Shown one piece after another: positions 37,413 through 45,459 of a stretch of 64,000 bases of DNA. The DNA is from Pseudomonas fluorescens HK44 (GTDB lineage Bacteria > Pseudomonadota > Gammaproteobacteria > Pseudomonadales > Pseudomonadaceae), in NCBI RefSeq assembly GCF_000217955.3, contig NZ_AFOY02000015.1:558001-622000 (forward strand), written 5' to 3'. The notes below the pieces were generated by a model. That model was not told the DNA's origin. It ran no database searches and worked only from the letters and a program-made list of their open reading frames with translations. Position 1 is the first letter of the stretch, and each line of letters opens with the position of its first letter. A program made the translations under genes and the position numbers.

Positions 37413-37538
37413 ATGGCGATGCGTCTGGCTGTGGTGCTGCTGTTTCTCTATTCCACCCCGATTCTATCGGCTGCCCGGCCGGTCGACGGCGAGCCTGAAG
37501 CCGCACGCGAGCGTTTGATGAGCGTGTTGCAGGACTGA
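37413..37538 (+). CDS. Very small exported peptide
   Basis: The product is 41 aa: a signal-like start (MAMRLAVVLLFLYSTPILSA) and a mature tail of about 21 residues (ARPVDGEPEAARERLMSVLQ...). AAGGA lies nine bases before the ATG. The 211 bp separating it from the previous small gene carries no other gene and is AT-rich near 37320-37380, probably promoter. Coding status rests on the signal peptide and ribosome site only. Confidence 0.55.
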   Translation: MAMRLAVVLLFLYSTPILSAARPVDGEPEAARERLMSVLQD

Positions 37539-37621
37539 ACGTCGTCGGATTTTCGATCAATTAAACTGATAGCTACTATGCATAAAGGCCGCTATTAAAA
37601 ACCGGTTATTTGATTGATTCT

Positions 37622-37647
37622 GTGGGCACTGAAACATGCCCACGGAG
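37622..37647 (+). promoter_or_regulatory. 5' leader hairpin touching the ribosome binding site
   Basis: GTGGGCA (37622-37628) pairs with TGCCCAC (37637-37643). The GGAG ribosome site starts at the very next base, and the ATG follows at 37654. The hairpin could modulate initiation at the small membrane protein gene. Confidence 0.4.
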
Positions 37648-37653
37648 AATCCC

Positions 37654-37863
37654 ATGGCCAGCGCAATCCTTTCTTCTGCCAAACACGGCGCGTATGTCGC
37701 CATTGGTTTATACGTGGCGATGGTTCTGGTGGTCAGCCTCTCGGCCCAGTCGCAGCGCCTCATGCAAGCGCCGATTCAGGTCGCTTATCCCGCCATCCAG
37801 TTTGAACACGCGCAGCACGTCAGCGCTGGGCATTCCGATGTTGCGGGAGCGGTGGGGGTATGA
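37654..37863 (+). CDS. Small single-pass membrane protein
   Basis: The product is 69 aa with one transmembrane helix (~res 12-32, AYVAIGLYVAMVLVVSLSA) and a His-containing polar tail (FEHAQHVSAGHSDVAGAVGV). GGAG lies directly upstream of ATG 37654. It overlaps the following small gene by ATGA, so the two are translated together. No recognised family. Confidence 0.65.
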   Translation: MASAILSSAKHGAYVAIGLYVAMVLVVSLSAQSQRLMQAPIQVAYPAIQFEHAQHVSAGHSDVAGAVGV

Positions 37864-38117
37864 AAGGGCGCAAGCTGATGGTCGTCGCCTTCCTGGCATT
37901 CCTGACCAATGGATCTTCACTGCTCGGCATCGGCCAAGGTTCGGCGGGCTCGCTGGCACGGGCCATCGAGTGCAATCACAACATCGCCCACAACATCCAG
38001 ACTGCCAAGGCGCTGGGGTTATTGGCGGGTAATCCGCCAGTCAAACCCAAAGCAGTGGTTCTGGGGCCGTTTGAAGTTGATTGTTCGGCGCTGCAAATGT
38101 GCAGCGTGTTGGCTTAA
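37860..38117 (+). CDS. Small exported protein, coupled to the upstream membrane protein
   Basis: The product is 85 aa. The N-terminal hydrophobic segment (KLMVVAFLAFLTNGSSLLG) is a signal or anchor. The mature part has three Cys (IECNHNIAHNI, EVDCSALQMCSV) suggesting a disulfide. Its start overlaps the preceding stop (ATGA). Function unknown; the pair may form a membrane-periplasm unit. Confidence 0.65.
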   Translation: MKGRKLMVVAFLAFLTNGSSLLGIGQGSAGSLARAIECNHNIAHNIQTAKALGLLAGNPPVKPKAVVLGPFEVDCSALQMCSVLA

Positions 38118-38120
38118 TCG

Positions 38121-38154
38121 AATGTGGGAAGAGCCGGGCGACGCTTCCCACATT
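38121..38154. terminator. Bidirectional terminator between convergent genes
   Basis: AATGTGGGAAG (38121-38131) and CTTCCCACATT (38144-38154) form a perfect 11-bp stem. It lies three bases after the small protein gene and overlaps the stop codon of the opposite GST gene. It probably ends transcription from both sides. Confidence 0.65.
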
Positions 38155-38758
38155 AGATCTTTGCCATGACTGCGGCAAAAAGATCTGACTCAAGAATCCC
38201 TCGAAGCCACGCCTGCAAATGTCGATACGGCGTCTGCGCAAACCACTCGCGGTCGACGTGCGCAAACTGGCGTATGAACGGCGCCAGTGCAATGTCCGCC
38301 AGGCTCAGATGATAGGCCAGCAGATAAGCTCGCTGTTGCAGCAACTCATCCAGCTCACGCAAAAACACTTCGCCTTCTGCGCGGTAATGCTCCATGGGAT
38401 GTTCCGGGTAGCGTTCAGCGTATTTGTAGCGATTGAGGTGCAGCTTGAATGTCTGATCGTTTGCTTCGATCAGCGCAGCGCTCAGTTGTTGCGCCGCAGG
38501 ATCGTCCTTGAGCAACCAATCCTGCGGGTCGTTCTGTTCCAGCGCCCACTGCATGATCTCCAGGCTTTGCTCTATCACCCGACCGTCAAGGCTGAGCACC
38601 GGCACGGTGCCCTTGCTCGACAGCGCGAGCAGCTCCGGCGGCTTGGCTTTCAGGCTGACCTCGACAATCTCCACCGCCACTGAACTGTAACGCAGCGCCA
38701 TGCGTGCGCGCATGGCGTAGGGGCAGCGGCGGAAGGAATAGAGCGTCGGCGTGCTCAT
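38153..38758 (-). CDS. Glutathione S-transferase family protein
   Basis: The product is 201 aa. The N-terminal thioredoxin-like domain opens TLYSFRRCPYAMRARMAL (CPY in the active-site position), with KGTVPVLSLDGRVIEQSLEIM as the cis-Pro and glutathione-binding stretch. A helical C-terminal domain follows. Its ATG overlaps the sbcC stop (38755-38758), so it is the third gene of sbcD-sbcC-gst. The substrate is unknown. Confidence 0.88.
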   Translation of the reverse strand: MSTPTLYSFRRCPYAMRARMALRYSSVAVEIVEVSLKAKPPELLALSSKGTVPVLSLDGRVIEQSLEIMQWALEQNDPQDWLLKDDPAAQQLSAALIEANDQTFKLHLNRYKYAERYPEHPMEHYRAEGEVFLRELDELLQQRAYLLAYHLSLADIALAPFIRQFAHVDREWFAQTPYRHLQAWLRGILESDLFAAVMAKI

Positions 38759-41700
38759 TTGACCTCCAGCGTGCTCAGGCCATTGCCTTGGCGACGAACC
38801 TGGATCTGCACCGGGATTCGCTCGTGCATTTCCTGTACGTGGGAGATCACCCCGACCTTGCGCCCCTGCGCCTGCAAGCCGTCCAGGGCGTCCATCGCCA
38901 ATTGCAGAGACTCGGGATCGAGGCTGCCGAAGCCTTCGTCGATGAACAGCGATTCGATTTTCAGCGTGCTCGACGCCATCGAGGCCAGGCCCAGCGCCAG
39001 TGCCAGCGACACCAGGAAGGTTTCGCCGCCCGACAGCGAATGCACCGAGCGCAGTTCATCGCCCATCTCCGTGTCCATCACCAGCAAACCAAGCATGCTG
39101 CCACCGCGCTTGAGCCGGTAGCGACGCACCAGTTGGCGCAATTGGGCGTTGGCGTGATGCACCAGCAAATCGAGGTTATAGGCCTGGGCGATCTTGCGGA
39201 AGGTGTCGCCGGTGGCCGAGCCGATCAGGGCATTGAGCCGTGCCCAGCGCTGCCACTCGTTGTAGGCATCGCTGATGCGTTGGGCCAGTGCCTGATTGGC
39301 GTCCTGACGGCGTTGATCTTCGGCTTGTTGCGCACGCAGTTCGGCGCAGAGCTGCTCGCTGATGCCGAACTGCTCTTGCAGCTCGCCGAGGGCGCTGGCC
39401 AGTTGTTCGGCATCAAGGTTGCCGTTGTGCTGCGCCTGATGGCTGTGCAGACGCTGTTCGCGTTCATGCAGCAGCACCTTGGCTTGCTCGATGGCTTTTT
39501 CGCCGAGCTGAAGCTGTTGGCGCAGCTGGCTGACGTGCTCGTCGCTGAGCGCCAGTAACTGCTCCAGACCGCCATCGTCCAGTTCCGGATGAAGGGCACG
39601 CCATTCGGCGATCTTGCCGCGCAGCTCATGACTTTCGGCTTCCAGTGCGTGCTGGCGTTGTTGCTCGGCTTTGAGTTCGGCGGCCAGTTGAATCTGCTGG
39701 CTGCGGACTTCCTGCAAGTGCTGATTGGCCATCGCTTCGGCCTGTCGAGCCTGTTCGACGGCCTGATCCAGTTGCTGTTGCCACTGCTCGGCGCTCGGCT
39801 GGTCGCCCAGCAGTTCGGCGAGTTTCTGTTGGGCGGCGTGTTGCTGCTCGGCGAGTGCGCTGAATTGCAGCTGTGCGGCTTCCAGTTGCTGCACGCGTGT
39901 CAGTTGCCGGTCCTGTTCTTTCTCCAGGTTTTGCTGACGCTGTTGTTGTTCGCTGAGTTCTTCGCGTTGCAGTTCCAGCTGTTCCAGACGCTGGGCAACC
40001 TGCTGATCGAGTTGCATGAAGGTCGCAGCGGGTTCGTTGCGCAAACCGTCAAGGGTCGCAGCCGGAAGCAGGGCGCCGAACGCTGCCAGTTCTTCTTCAA
40101 GGCGCTGGCTGTCATTGCTCAACTCGCGCTGCTGGATCGCCAGTTGCTGGGCAGCCTGTTGGCTGGCCTGGTCGGCGGCTTGCAATTGTTGCTGAAGACG
40201 TGCGGCGTCTTGCTGCAAGGTGAGCAGGGCGCTTTGTCGTTGTTCGTCCTGGGCAATGCTCTGATTCAACTGAGTGCTTTGCTGATTCAGCCAGGCATCG
40301 CGTTTGCCGGCTTCCTGGGTCAGCAACTGGGCGGCCAGTGGATGCGCTTCAAGGCTCGGTGTCAGGCTCTGCTGCTGGGTCGCCAGCTGTTCCTGTTGTT
40401 GCAGCAGTTCTTTTTGCTGGGCAATCAATCCGCCGACTTCGGTGCGCAGGTCTGCGAGTTTTTCCTTCAGCGCGTCAACGGCTTTTTGCGCGTTGGCCTG
40501 TTCGCTTTCATCGTGCCGGCCGAGGCTTTGCAGCAACGCTTCAGGCTGATGATAAGGATGCTCGACGCTGCCGCAGACCGGGCACGGTTGATCGTCCTGC
40601 AACTGTCCGCGCAATTCTTCGACGCTGGCACTGCGCGCCAGGCGCTGACGCTCCAGCAGTTCCTGGGTGACCTTCAGGGTTTGCTCGGCGACCGTCAGTT
40701 CGGCCTTGGCCTGGACGCCTTCGCGGGTCAGGCGTTCGCGTTCTGTCTGGACGGTCAGCAGGCGTTGTTGCAGTTCCTGCGTGCGCGTGTCCAGCTCCTG
40801 CTGACGGGCCCACAGCCGCGCGAGCTCTTCGATGGCGCGTTGCTGTTTGCGGTTGTCTTGCAGCAGGCTGCCGAGGATCTGAATCTGCTCGGCAACGGCT
40901 TGTGGTTCTGCCCCGGCTTCGTTGAAGAGCAGCGCCAGGCTTTGGCGTTGTGCGCTGAGTTGGCTCGCGGTGTCGGCCGCACGCTGCTCCAGCTCGAGCA
41001 GTTCGGCCTGGCCTTTTTTCAGGCGATTGCCCACCAGCATCAACTGCTGCAATCGTTCGCGGTAAGCGTTCCAGGCGTCACTGACGGGAGCCAGTTGGAC
41101 GCTCTGTTCCAATTGCGTTGCAATCGTCGCCAGGCGTTCGGCAACCCGTTGTTGCTGTTCGAGCATTTGCGCGATGGCCTGTTGGCCTTCGCTACTGGCC
41201 TGTTCGGCGTTGTGCTTGAGTTCGGCTGAAGTGTTGATGGACTGGGTCAGGCGCGCCAGGTTGCTTTGCTCTTCGAACGCCTGACGCAGCAGCGGGGCGT
41301 TATTGCTGTGCTCGCTTTGGGCCTGGGTCAACGCGGCTTTTGCGGACTCCAGGCTGTGTTCGAGTTGAACCTGACGGGTTTGCAGCTCGCTTTGCTGTTG
41401 GCTGTGTTGCTGAATCAGCGCGGCCAACGGGCTCAGTTGCGCGCTCAGCTCGGTTTGCCGGGCAAACTGATGCCGCTGTGGCGCCAGTTGTTCCAGGCGC
41501 GCCAGGTTCAGCCGTTCGCCTGCCTGGGCGTCCCACGACTGTTGAGCCTGTTGCCGTTGTTCAGCAGCGGCCCGTTGCTGGTCCTGCAACTGGTGCAATT
41601 CCTTGAGCCAGGTGTTCTGCAGTTCAAGTTGCTTGAGCTGTGCTTGCTGGTTTTTGAGTTGTTGCTGGGCGTCGTTGAAGCGCTGATCGAGTTCGGCGCG

Positions 41701-42396
41701 GGCCAAGGGTTCAAGGGGCGTTACGCCAGTGGCCTGATCTTGCAGCAACTTGTGGGCTTCACGGGTTTCCTTGCTTTTGTCGAAAGCGCGCTTGCCCAGG
41801 CGCGTGTAGAGCGCGGTGTCGGTGAGCTTTTCCAGCAGTTCGCTACGGTCGTTGTCATCGGCCTTGAGAAACGCGCTGAACTCGCTTTGAGCGAGCATCA
41901 CCGCGCGGGTGAATTGTTCGAAATTCAGGCCCAGCACGGCTTCAAGCTGAGTCTTGTATTCACCTTTCTGGCTCGCCAGCAGTTGATCGGTGTCGAGGTC
42001 GCGCAAGCTTTGGCGGCTGGCTTGCAGCTTGCCGTTGGCTTTTTCGCGGGCGCGATTGGCTTCCCAGCGCGCCCGGTAGCGACGACCGTCGATGCCGACA
42101 AAGTCGACTTCGGCATAGCCGTCACCGGTGCCACGGCGCAGCAGGGTGCGCGGGTCGCCCGTGGCGATCTCGCCGTCCGCATCCGGTACTTTGGCGTCTC
42201 GTCCGGTATTGTTGAGGCGTGGCACTGCGCCAAACAGTGCCAGGCACAACGCATCGAGCAAGGTACTTTTACCGGCACCCGTCGGCCCGGTAATCGCAAA
42301 CAGACCGGAACTGGCCAGGGGTTCGGCAGTGAAATCGATTTCAAAGGGGCCTGCCAGCGAGGCGAGGTTTTTCAGGCGGATCGCGAGAATTTTCAT
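38755..42396 (-). CDS. sbcC: Exonuclease SbcCD ATPase subunit
   Basis: The product is 1213 aa. Walker A GPTGAGKSTLLDAL lies near residue 38. Long Gln/Leu-rich coiled coils flank the zinc-hook CPVC (QPCPVCGSVEHPY, ~res 600). The C-terminal ABC signature LSGGETFLVSLAL and Walker B LFIDEGFGSLD follow, with a VISHV switch. With SbcD it opens and cuts DNA hairpins and processes protein-blocked ends. It overlaps sbcD by ATGA. Confidence 0.96.
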   Translation of the reverse strand: MKILAIRLKNLASLAGPFEIDFTAEPLASSGLFAITGPTGAGKSTLLDALCLALFGAVPRLNNTGRDAKVPDADGEIATGDPRTLLRRGTGDGYAEVDFVGIDGRRYRARWEANRAREKANGKLQASRQSLRDLDTDQLLASQKGEYKTQLEAVLGLNFEQFTRAVMLAQSEFSAFLKADDNDRSELLEKLTDTALYTRLGKRAFDKSKETREAHKLLQDQATGVTPLEPLARAELDQRFNDAQQQLKNQQAQLKQLELQNTWLKELHQLQDQQRAAAEQRQQAQQSWDAQAGERLNLARLEQLAPQRHQFARQTELSAQLSPLAALIQQHSQQQSELQTRQVQLEHSLESAKAALTQAQSEHSNNAPLLRQAFEEQSNLARLTQSINTSAELKHNAEQASSEGQQAIAQMLEQQQRVAERLATIATQLEQSVQLAPVSDAWNAYRERLQQLMLVGNRLKKGQAELLELEQRAADTASQLSAQRQSLALLFNEAGAEPQAVAEQIQILGSLLQDNRKQQRAIEELARLWARQQELDTRTQELQQRLLTVQTERERLTREGVQAKAELTVAEQTLKVTQELLERQRLARSASVEELRGQLQDDQPCPVCGSVEHPYHQPEALLQSLGRHDESEQANAQKAVDALKEKLADLRTEVGGLIAQQKELLQQQEQLATQQQSLTPSLEAHPLAAQLLTQEAGKRDAWLNQQSTQLNQSIAQDEQRQSALLTLQQDAARLQQQLQAADQASQQAAQQLAIQQRELSNDSQRLEEELAAFGALLPAATLDGLRNEPAATFMQLDQQVAQRLEQLELQREELSEQQQRQQNLEKEQDRQLTRVQQLEAAQLQFSALAEQQHAAQQKLAELLGDQPSAEQWQQQLDQAVEQARQAEAMANQHLQEVRSQQIQLAAELKAEQQRQHALEAESHELRGKIAEWRALHPELDDGGLEQLLALSDEHVSQLRQQLQLGEKAIEQAKVLLHEREQRLHSHQAQHNGNLDAEQLASALGELQEQFGISEQLCAELRAQQAEDQRRQDANQALAQRISDAYNEWQRWARLNALIGSATGDTFRKIAQAYNLDLLVHHANAQLRQLVRRYRLKRGGSMLGLLVMDTEMGDELRSVHSLSGGETFLVSLALALGLASMASSTLKIESLFIDEGFGSLDPESLQLAMDALDGLQAQGRKVGVISHVQEMHERIPVQIQVRRQGNGLSTLEVK

Positions 42397-43637
42397 GGCT
42401 GTTCGCTCTCCTGCTGAACGTCTTGCAGCAGCACCGCAAAGTCTTTGAGTGTCTGTTCGTCGACCGCGCTGCCGTAGTTATCGAGCCAGGCACGGCTGAA
42501 TAATTCCTGTGGCGTGAGCTGGTCCAGTTCGACCAACTGCCCCGTGTCATCCGCGCCATCTCGACCGCCATTGCCGGCGTATTCGGCAGCGATTCGCACC
42601 AGCCGCACGGCTTTGCCTTGCAGCGCGGTTTCGATCTGTTGGCGCAGGTCCGGCTGCGGTTCATCGAGGCGTACGCGGACTTCAAGCCACGGTTGGCGCT
42701 GGAGATCGGCCAACAGGTCGATGTTCGGTAAATCCGCGAGCTGAATCAGGATTTCACTGAGCGGAGCAGGGCCCAGGCGTTGCAGGTTGACCGCACGGGG
42801 GATCAACCGGGGTTCGACGCTGAGCAGCGTCTCGCCGTCGAGCGTGATGTCGAGAATTTGATGCTGATAGCCGATTTCGGAAAACGACAACGGAATCGGC
42901 GAGCCGCTGTAGCGAATGCGCTCCTCGCCGTTGACCTTCTGCGGCTTGTGCAAATGGCCAAGGGCAACGTAGCTGATACTCGGCCCGAACAGGCTGGCGG
43001 GCAGGGCTTCGGCGTTGCCGATGATCAGGCTGCGCTCGGAGTCCTCGGACACCGAACCACCGGCCATGTGCGCATGGCTGATGGCGATCAATGCCTGACC
43101 GGGTTGACGCTTGGCATTGGCGGCTTCGATCAGCCATTCATGCACCTGACCGATGCCGCGCAGGTAGTTGTCGCCCAGATGTGCACCGGTAACTTCGGCG
43201 GGGCGCAGAAACGGCAGCGCCAGGCACCAGCCGGCGATTTCACCCGAGGCATCGGGCAGCGGAATCAGCAAGCGCTCGGCGTCCAGTTGCCCGTCATCGA
43301 GCCACAACACCCGGCCCAGCGCGTGAGTGCGCAACCGGCGCATCAGCGGCGCGGGCAATTCGATCCGCGAGCCGGAGTCATGGTTGCCAGCGATCATCAC
43401 GATGGTCAGCGATGGCTGCTGCTCGTGCGCGCTGACGATGAAGTCGTAGAGACGCTCCTGGGCTTTGACCGGCGGATTGACCGTGTCGAAGATGTCGCCA
43501 GCGATCAGCAGCACATCGGGCTTTTCCAGCGCCAGCTGACGCAGCAGCCAGTCGAGGAAACAGCCGTGTTCAAAGTCGCGCTCCTGGCCGTGCAGGTTCT
43601 GCCCAAGGTGCCAGTCGGAGGTGTGGAACAGACGCAA
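42393..43637 (-). CDS. sbcD: Exonuclease SbcCD nuclease subunit
   Basis: The product is 414 aa, of the Mre11 family. Metal-binding motifs run in order: TSDWHLGQNLHGQ, IAGDIFDTVNPP, IAGNHDSGSR, ISHAHMAGG and ALGHLHKPQ. A C-terminal capping domain follows. It is the first gene of the sbcDC-gst operon. Confidence 0.96.
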   Translation of the reverse strand: MRLFHTSDWHLGQNLHGQERDFEHGCFLDWLLRQLALEKPDVLLIAGDIFDTVNPPVKAQERLYDFIVSAHEQQPSLTIVMIAGNHDSGSRIELPAPLMRRLRTHALGRVLWLDDGQLDAERLLIPLPDASGEIAGWCLALPFLRPAEVTGAHLGDNYLRGIGQVHEWLIEAANAKRQPGQALIAISHAHMAGGSVSEDSERSLIIGNAEALPASLFGPSISYVALGHLHKPQKVNGEERIRYSGSPIPLSFSEIGYQHQILDITLDGETLLSVEPRLIPRAVNLQRLGPAPLSEILIQLADLPNIDLLADLQRQPWLEVRVRLDEPQPDLRQQIETALQGKAVRLVRIAAEYAGNGGRDGADDTGQLVELDQLTPQELFSRAWLDNYGSAVDEQTLKDFAVLLQDVQQESEQP

Positions 43638-43737
43638 GGCAAACTCCGTAGGAAATAAGGTGATGGCCGCGGGAAAAATGATGGCGGCTAAAGGGGTGGG
43701 AGTTTACTGGCAAAAAGTCGGGAATGCAGAAAGGCAG

Positions 43738-43815
43738 AAAAGATCGCAGCCTTCGGCAGTTCCTACGGGATGTACACCATTCCACTGTAGGCGCTGCCGA
43801 AGGCTGCGATCTTTT
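43738..43815. repeat. Long perfect inverted repeat (REP family) between batD and sbcD
   Basis: Two 22-bp arms (43738-43759 and 43794-43815; core GATCGCAGCCTTCGGCAG) are perfect inverted copies, 34 bp apart. This is a different REP family from the others in the window. It lies 4 bp past the batD stop on that strand and is likely to act as its terminator. Confidence 0.85.
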
Positions 43816-43818
43816 GGT

Positions 43819-45459
43819 CTACTTCGGATACAACGGCGGCAATCCACTGTCGCCGACCGGATCATGGACCCGTTCGGCAATCGGAATGGCGCGGATCGCG
43901 CGCCAGAGTTCTTCGCCTTGCCAGTAATGCCCGGTTTCGCTGTAGAGCGCGCCATTCAAGCCGTCCAGTGCATCGGACAGCGGTACGAAGCGTGCGGCCA
44001 TGTCGGCCAGGGTTTCCGGCTGTTGGCGGGCCCAGGCGTCGAGCGCCTGACGGGTGGCTTGAGGGTCGTTGGCCTGGCACGCACGCTTGAGGTCGTCGAG
44101 TAGCGTGCGCGGGCTCGGGCCCGTTTGTGCGGCGCGCAGAATGGCCGGTTGCCAGCGCGCACGCCACCAGAGGCCGAAGCCAAGCAGGGTGGTGCAGGCG
44201 AGGATCAAGGTGCTGAGTTTCCAGTACCAGAGTGCTTCACTGCCGACCGCTACGGTAGCCAGCACGTTACCCGCTGGAGTGTCGGCCATCAGGCTCGGGT
44301 TGTTTACGGCGTTCAGAGTGCGGGCGGGCAGGCTGCTGCGCTCCAGATGATCTTGAAGGGTGTTCCACCAGACCACGTCCACGGGCGGCAATTCGATCTG
44401 TCCGACGCGAGTGGGCACCAGTGCTTCGCGGTCTTCGCGGATACCGATCAACCCCCGGTCACCGGGTTGATTGCTCAGTAGTGGTTGATCGGGATATCGC
44501 CGTAATCCGCTGGTTTCGGTGGCGGGCAAGGGCGGCAGTTGCGAGCTGGCCAGGCCTTCGGCTTTCAGGGTCAGGCTGCGGGTCATGGACTCGCCCACTT
44601 GAACGTGATCAGGCGTAGGGTTCCAGCTTTCACTGAGACTCAGGCTGTGCGCAGGCAGCCAAGGGGCGTCGGCGGGATAATCGGCCGGTTTGGGCTTGAC
44701 GGTCAGGTTGAGCCCAGTGGAACTCACGCGAATCAGTTTGCCCGCTTTTGGCCCTTGCGGGGCCGCCTCCTGAACGGGTTGCGTCTCCACCAGGGTGGCG
44801 CTGAACATCTGTGCGGGAATCGTCAGCAGGCCGCTGTGTTGCGGGTAAATTGCGTACTGCCGTTCGATCACGCCGTGGCGCAGGTCATTGATGACTTTTT
44901 CGTAAGTGCGCGACTCACCGAGTTGTTCGACGCGCGCATCGGGGATTTGCAGCGGGGTCAGGCTGCTGTCGTCATACAGCGACACCGAATGATAGATGCG
45001 CAAGGTCAGAATCGCCTGGGCCTGCACGTACACGGTGTCCTGATCGAGGCTGGTCTCGATGAACACGGGCGCCAGTTTGTCGGCGCTGTCCTGCTTCTCG
45101 CTTTCGACCACCTGCAAGTTGATCGGCTGGCTTTTGTACTCGCCGAGCGGCAGGGGCGGGATGACCAGTGTGCCGTTGTGCTTGGGCAGGAGGGTGATGA
45201 TCCAGCGGGTGGTGGCGCGGCTGTCGTCGCCCAGGGTGGTGAGCTGGTTGACCTGGCGGGTGCCACGGACCTCGAACAATGGATCAAGTGCGCTCAGGTC
45301 AGGTTTGCCGAACTGCGTGACATCACTGGATTCGAGGGTCAGTTCGACCGTTTCGCCGGAATTCACGCGGCTGCGATCGATGCTGGCAGCCAGACCCGCA
45401 GCCTGGGCACCCACGGTCCAGAGCGAAAGGCTGAGCAATAGAACGGTGAAGCGGGTCAT
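43819..45459 (-). CDS. batD: BatD-like protein (oxygen tolerance family)
   Basis: The product is 546 aa. A signal peptide ends near VGAQAAG. Repeated Ig-like beta domains follow (DRSRVNSGETVELTLES is the family's start motif), with one membrane helix (~res 415, WYWKLSTLILACTTLLGFGLWW) and a short cytosolic tail. It is the last gene of the moxR-bat operon and overlaps the previous gene by ATGA. Bat proteins are thought to work with the MoxR ATPase in envelope stress or protein assembly. Confidence 0.88.
   Translation of the reverse strand: MTRFTVLLLSLSLWTVGAQAAGLAASIDRSRVNSGETVELTLESSDVTQFGKPDLSALDPLFEVRGTRQVNQLTTLGDDSRATTRWIITLLPKHNGTLVIPPLPLGEYKSQPINLQVVESEKQDSADKLAPVFIETSLDQDTVYVQAQAILTLRIYHSVSLYDDSSLTPLQIPDARVEQLGESRTYEKVINDLRHGVIERQYAIYPQHSGLLTIPAQMFSATLVETQPVQEAAPQGPKAGKLIRVSSTGLNLTVKPKPADYPADAPWLPAHSLSLSESWNPTPDHVQVGESMTRSLTLKAEGLASSQLPPLPATETSGLRRYPDQPLLSNQPGDRGLIGIREDREALVPTRVGQIELPPVDVVWWNTLQDHLERSSLPARTLNAVNNPSLMADTPAGNVLATVAVGSEALWYWKLSTLILACTTLLGFGLWWRARWQPAILRAAQTGPSPRTLLDDLKRACQANDPQATRQALDAWARQQPETLADMAARFVPLSDALDGLNGALYSETGHYWQGEELWRAIRAIPIAERVHDPVGDSGLPPLYPK

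Noticed and set aside
39589..42417. Long plus-strand frames (546 and 383 aa) opposite sbcC
   Set aside because: They are Leu/Phe/Gln-rich mirror translations of the coiled-coil coding of sbcC, whose protein is clearly real; no ribosome sites or domains.
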